Origin: Alistipes sp.
GTDB taxonomy: Bacteria > Bacteroidota > Bacteroidia > Bacteroidales > Rikenellaceae
Direction of reading: 5' to 3'
Length of the DNA stretch: 9,769 nucleotides
Assembly (NCBI GenBank): GCA_017561105.1
Contig: JAFZDR010000058.1
Location: forward strand, 1 to 9,769
The notes below the pieces were generated by a model. The model ran no database searches, was not told where the DNA came from, and saw nothing but the letters and a program-made list of their open reading frames with translations. Both the position numbers and the translations under genes were made by a program. Each line of letters starts with the position of its first letter. The stretch's first letter is position 1. Positions 8,197 through 9,769 of the stretch are shown piece after piece.

Positions 8197-9138
8197 TTAC
8201 ATCTGTGTAGAGAGCAAATAGGCGTTATATGCCACAAAGCAGAGGAGTAAAAGTGCACCTGCCCAACGATTGAGTTTACCCTTAAAACCAAGAATAAGCG
8301 GTGCTGCAGCTGCAAAAATCATCACCGCATAGTCGATAGCGGTAATTCCCGATCCGGTCAGCGGAGTAATCTGCGATGCTACTCCAAGAATCAACGAGAG
8401 GTTGAAGATGTTCGAGCCGATAACATTTCCCAATGCCAGCTGCGTATTCTTCTTCGCTGCAGCCACAAGCGAAGCCGCCAACTCGGGCAACGATGTACCA
8501 CATGCAACAAGCGTGATGGCAATAAATGCCTCGTTTACGCCCCACGCCTTAGCGATAGCAATGGCATTATCGAGGAAGAAACGGCTTGCAATGATAAGCA
8601 CCGAGAGTCCCAAAACAACCTTGCCTATGCCGAACACAAGCTGTTTGTTGGTTATAACCTCATCGGATACGACCTCCTGCTTTTTGTTACTCTTCAGCGA
8701 GTTGTACATAAAGTAGGCGAAAAGAGCCAACAAGATCAGACCGTCGATACGACTAATTCCCACCGTACCTCCTGTAAAGAAGTTGAAAGCCAACAAGAGT
8801 GTAAGCACCGACACTCCGATGCAGAACGGCAAATCGAATCGCTTATTCTCGCGCGAAACAGCCACCGGCATAATCATCGCGGTCAGACCGAGAATACCGA
8901 GCACATTGAAGATATTCGAACCGATAACATTGCCGAGTGCAATGTCGGAGTTGCCCTCGAAAGCTCCTATCGAGCTAACCACAAGCTCCGGAAACGATGT
9001 TCCGACACCCACGATAACGGCACCTATCACAAAGTCCGAGATTTTAAAACGCTTAGCAATGGTTACAGCACCCGCAACCAACCAATCGGCACTAAAAACG
9101 ATCGCACCAAGACAGAGCAAAAGATAGATATATTCCAT
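8197..9138 (-). CDS. Calcium/sodium antiporter (CaCA family, YrbG-like)
   Basis: A 313-residue inner-membrane exchanger. Both inverted alpha-repeats are clear: G46-TSFPE with G69-NVIGSNIFN in the first half, and G214-TSLPE with G238-NVIGSNIFN in the second. The acidic residues in these motifs (E51, E219) are the cation-binding glutamates of the family, and the Asn/Ser of GSN complete the site. About ten hydrophobic segments are visible, split by a short charged loop at 149-166 (KSNKKQ...). Length is normal for bacterial members such as E. coli YrbG. The expected activity is exchange of Ca2+ for Na+ across the inner membrane. It is the first gene of the apparent operon, with a promoter element 27-34 bp upstream of the ATG. 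Nothing looks truncated. The ion preference cannot be read from sequence alone. Confidence 0.95.
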   Translation of the reverse strand: MEYIYLLLCLGAIVFSADWLVAGAVTIAKRFKISDFVIGAVIVGVGTSFPELVVSSIGAFEGNSDIALGNVIGSNIFNVLGILGLTAMIMPVAVSRENKRFDLPFCIGVSVLTLLLAFNFFTGGTVGISRIDGLILLALFAYFMYNSLKSNKKQEVVSDEVITNKQLVFGIGKVVLGLSVLIIASRFFLDNAIAIAKAWGVNEAFIAITLVACGTSLPELAASLVAAAKKNTQLALGNVIGSNIFNLSLILGVASQITPLTGSGITAIDYAVMIFAAAAPLILGFKGKLNRWAGALLLLCFVAYNAYLLSTQM

Positions 9139-9164
9139 ACTTATATAAACATCATTCTAACCTA

Positions 9165-9172
9165 CAAAGATA
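9165..9172 (-). promoter_or_regulatory. Bacteroidota-type -7 element of the antiporter-phosphoesterase operon
   Basis: Read on the minus strand this is TATCTTTG, a full match to TAnnTTTG. It lies 27-34 bp upstream of the antiporter ATG, giving an expected transcript start near 9158-9161 and a leader of about 20 nt. The -33 region carries only a weak T-run (TTTTCC near 9190-9195) instead of TTTG. Confidence 0.65.
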
Positions 9173-9268
9173 CAAAAAAAACAGAAAACGGAAAAGTTTT
9201 TTCAGTGATTAGTGAGTAGTTTTAGAGAAATTAGGAAGGTCCGCACAATACGAGGTAGTAATCCCCCT

Positions 9269-9368
9269 AAAATTGCTTATGAATAAGGAAAGTTTGCGCC
9301 AAACAAGGGAGCAAGTCCGCAGCATAGTAGACCTATGCGAGGAACTTGATTTCAGAGATACAGTGCAA
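9269..9368 (+). repeat. Repeat module 1 (leader plus hairpin)
   Basis: A 40-bp leader (9269-9308) is followed by a hairpin part. The segment 9293-9368 aligns without gaps with 9456-9531 (constant offset of 163), including a 29-bp stretch (9318-9346) with one mismatch, and both end in GTGCAA. The fold is CAAGT/ACTTG (9312-9316 with 9344-9348), a 5-by-5 internal loop, and GCATAG/CTATGC (9322-9327 with 9333-9338) closing a TAGAC loop. Confidence 0.7.
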
Positions 9369-9376
9369 GAAACCCA

Positions 9377-9416
9377 AAAATTGCTTATGGATGAGGAAAT
9401 TTTGTGCTAAACAAGG
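9377..9416 (+). repeat. Leader-only repeat copy
   Basis: It matches 9269-9308 at 35 of 40 positions (AAAATTGCTTATG start, AAACAAGG end) but is not followed by the hairpin part. It reads as a truncated module between the two full ones. Confidence 0.65.
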
Positions 9417-9430
9417 AACCTACCCTACCA

Positions 9431-9531
9431 AAAAATCGTTAATGGTTAGACTATTTTTGTGCGAAACGAGGTAGCGAAAGCGCAGCATAGTAGACCTATG
9501 TGAGGAACTCGCTCTCCGAAGAGCGGTGCAA
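9431..9531 (+). repeat. Repeat module 2 (leader plus hairpin)
   Basis: The leader is diverged (TTTTTGTGCGAAACGAGG at its end) but the hairpin part is kept: AGCGA/TCGCT (9473-9477 with 9509-9513), a 7-by-7 internal loop, and GCATAG/CTATGT (9485-9490 with 9496-9501) with the same TAGAC loop. The pair A9313-T9347 of module 1 is G9476-C9510 here, a compensatory change. A second small hairpin, GCTCT-CCGA-AGAGC, sits at 9511-9524; it shares bases with the outer stem, so the two are mutually exclusive. Confidence 0.7.
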
Positions 9532-9567
9532 AATTTACCATTCAGAACAATTTTTACAGAATTTTTG

Positions 9568-9575
9568 TATATTTG
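9568..9575 (+). promoter_or_regulatory. Plus-strand -7 element, possibly leaderless
   Basis: TATATTTG matches TAnnTTTG exactly. It ends only 4 bp before the ATG at 9580, so transcription would start at or within that ATG. Either the transcript is leaderless or the real start codon lies further to the right. The upstream -33 region is an AT-rich stretch without a clear TTTG. Confidence 0.5.
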
Positions 9576-9579
9576 CATT

Positions 9580-9717
9580 ATGATACAGTTCAAACGACAA
9601 TTTCCGATAAAGACAAAATTGGCACTGTGCGTTGTTTCGGCGGTGTTACTATCTATACCTTGGGAGGGTGCAAGTTGCATCACTTTGTTTGTGGGATTAT
9701 TACCATGGTGGGCATAA
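9580..9717 (+). CDS. Short 45-codon reading frame with a membrane-like N-terminus (doubtful; possible gene remnant)
   Basis: The frame starts MIQFKRQFPIKTKLALC and continues with the hydrophobic VVSAVLLSIPW, a short break, and ITLFVGLLPWWA before TAA at 9715. A basic start followed by LLSxPW and a second hydrophobic run ending in LLP resembles the N-terminus of apolipoprotein N-acyltransferase (Lnt), but 45 residues are far too few for that protein of roughly 500. A downstream +1 frame is open to the window end, so a frameshifted or broken gene is possible; so is a chance frame. It directly follows a good promoter element, which is the main reason for listing it. Low certainty. Confidence 0.25.
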   Translation: MIQFKRQFPIKTKLALCVVSAVLLSIPWEGASCITLFVGLLPWWA

Positions 9718-9769
9718 AAAGGGACAAACCAATGTGCCGGTGTTCGGAAGAAAGGTAATTGTCCGTGGG

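Larger units (their letters stand above)
9139..9769. other. 631-bp region without a convincing gene
   Basis: From left to right it holds the minus-strand promoter of the operon (9165-9172), an A/T-rich stretch, a possible degraded repeat remnant (ACGAGGTAG at 9250-9258, identical to 9466-9474), the repeat array 9269-9531, a plus-strand promoter (9568-9575) and a short plus-strand reading frame. No tRNA, rRNA or CRISPR array was seen. The last 50 bp could be the start of a gene outside the window, but no frame gives a recognisable product. Confidence 0.6.

Noticed and set aside
9269..9531. CRISPR array
   Set aside because: Repeats are imperfect, irregularly spaced and carry no uniform spacers, and no cas gene is visible.
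9420..9769. Minus-strand frame open from the right edge to 9420
   Set aside because: It runs through the hairpin repeat array, has no recognisable domain and crosses the plus-strand promoter. More likely chance.

Overview
The window looks like chromosome from a member of the Bacteroidota, probably order Bacteroidales. Three things point there: promoter -7 elements of the TAnnTTTG type (on the minus strand ahead of the antiporter, and on the plus strand near the right end), A-rich leaders without Shine-Dalgarno sequences, and the protein families present (DUF3127 and MetallophosN/Metallophos/MetallophosC phosphoesterases). The genus cannot be fixed from sequence alone.

Layout: five genes, all on the minus strand and tightly packed (spacers of 28, 10, 30 and 30 bp), fill positions 1-9138 and look like one operon read from right to left. 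The order of transcription is a Ca2+/Na+ antiporter (8197-9138), a small DUF3127 protein with an SSB-like acidic tail (7755-8168), and then three paralogous exported phosphoesterases in tandem: copy A (4892-7744), copy B (2012-4861) and copy C (1-1981, which runs off the left edge). Each phosphoesterase has a signal peptide, about nine glycine-rich GLUG-like beta-helix coils, a small beta-sandwich domain, a calcineurin-like phosphoesterase domain and (in A and B) a C-terminal beta domain.

The array is a mosaic. From the start of one copy to the start of the next is exactly 2,880 bp, twice. The gene junctions (end of one copy, spacer, signal peptide of the next) are about 97% identical at the DNA level, while gene bodies are strongly diverged. 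A separate near-identical 114-bp patch links copies A and C but not B. This pattern suggests repeated recombination or gene conversion among the copies.

The right end (9139-9769) holds no convincing gene. It contains the operon promoter, an array of imperfect direct repeats in which two modules can fold into the same hairpin, and a plus-strand promoter placed almost on top of an ATG. That ATG opens a 45-codon reading frame that begins like a membrane protein but ends at TAA.

How the genes work together is inference: the antiporter would move Ca2+ across the inner membrane, and the three secreted enzymes would hydrolyse phosphate esters or diesters outside the cytoplasm, with the beta-helix part as a possible binding or display module. 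The substrate is unknown.
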